Shown here piece by piece: positions 5,759 to 5,788 of a stretch of DNA of 5,788 nt (position 1 is the first letter of the stretch; each line of letters starts with the position of its first letter). The notes beneath the pieces are model-generated. The model worked only from the letters and a program-made list of their open reading frames with translations, was not told where the DNA came from and did not search any database. The position numbers and the translations under genes were made by a program. Source of the stretch: Acidobacteriota bacterium (GTDB lineage Bacteria > Acidobacteriota > Thermoanaerobaculia > Thermoanaerobaculales > Thermoanaerobaculaceae); assembly GCA_021782525.1 (NCBI GenBank), contig JAJXUY010000124.1:1-5788 (forward strand), read 5' to 3'.

Positions 5759-5788
5759 CTCAGCCACCCCTGCATGGTTGCTGCGGGC
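5759..5788. other. Flanking DNA right of the IS
   Basis: Thirty bases that begin with CTCAG, nearly the same as the TTCAG left of the IS. Too short to assign to a gene. This is the sequence that lay upstream of the kinase region before the IS arrived. Confidence 0.5.

Noticed and set aside
1..5788. CRISPR array or retron-like RNA
   Set aside because: No regularly spaced direct repeats and no reverse transcriptase in the window.

Overview
The window is GC-rich DNA with actinobacterial features: GC-rich third codon positions, TTG/GTG starts, a tyrosine integrase of the type carried by actinobacterial integrative elements and phages, and an IS1380-family transposase of the actinobacterial kind. 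The genus cannot be fixed from the sequence. The whole window reads as accessory DNA: a recombinase, a two-gene cassette of less usual composition, and an insertion sequence.

Layout: (1) 1-1104, + strand, a nearly complete tyrosine integrase cut by the left window edge. (2) 1105-1229, a short intergenic region with a small hairpin and a good candidate promoter that would start a leaderless message at the ATG at 1230. (3) 1230-1937, + strand, a PD-(D/E)XK-type nuclease with a winged-helix-like segment between its catalytic motifs. (4) 1934-4021, - strand, a Ser/Thr protein kinase fused to a large C-terminal domain that looks like a (beta/alpha) barrel; it converges on the nuclease with a 4-base overlap. 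(5) 4022-4122, the upstream region of the kinase, rich in short palindromes. (6) 4123-5758, a complete IS1380-family element with matching terminal inverted repeats, an intact transposase and a hairpin that would hide the transposase ribosome binding site. (7) 5759-5788, 30 bases of flanking DNA.

The central pair (3 and 4) is the most interesting part. Sampled lines of it are lower in GC (one kinase line is 55%) than the integrase and the transposase (75% and 70% in sampled lines). Each non-IS gene carries one or two rare TTA leucine codons, while the transposase has none. A kinase with a putative sensor or enzyme domain, next to a nuclease and an integrase, fits a defence or mobile-element conflict cassette. 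That role is inference: neither gene matches a named system I can identify.
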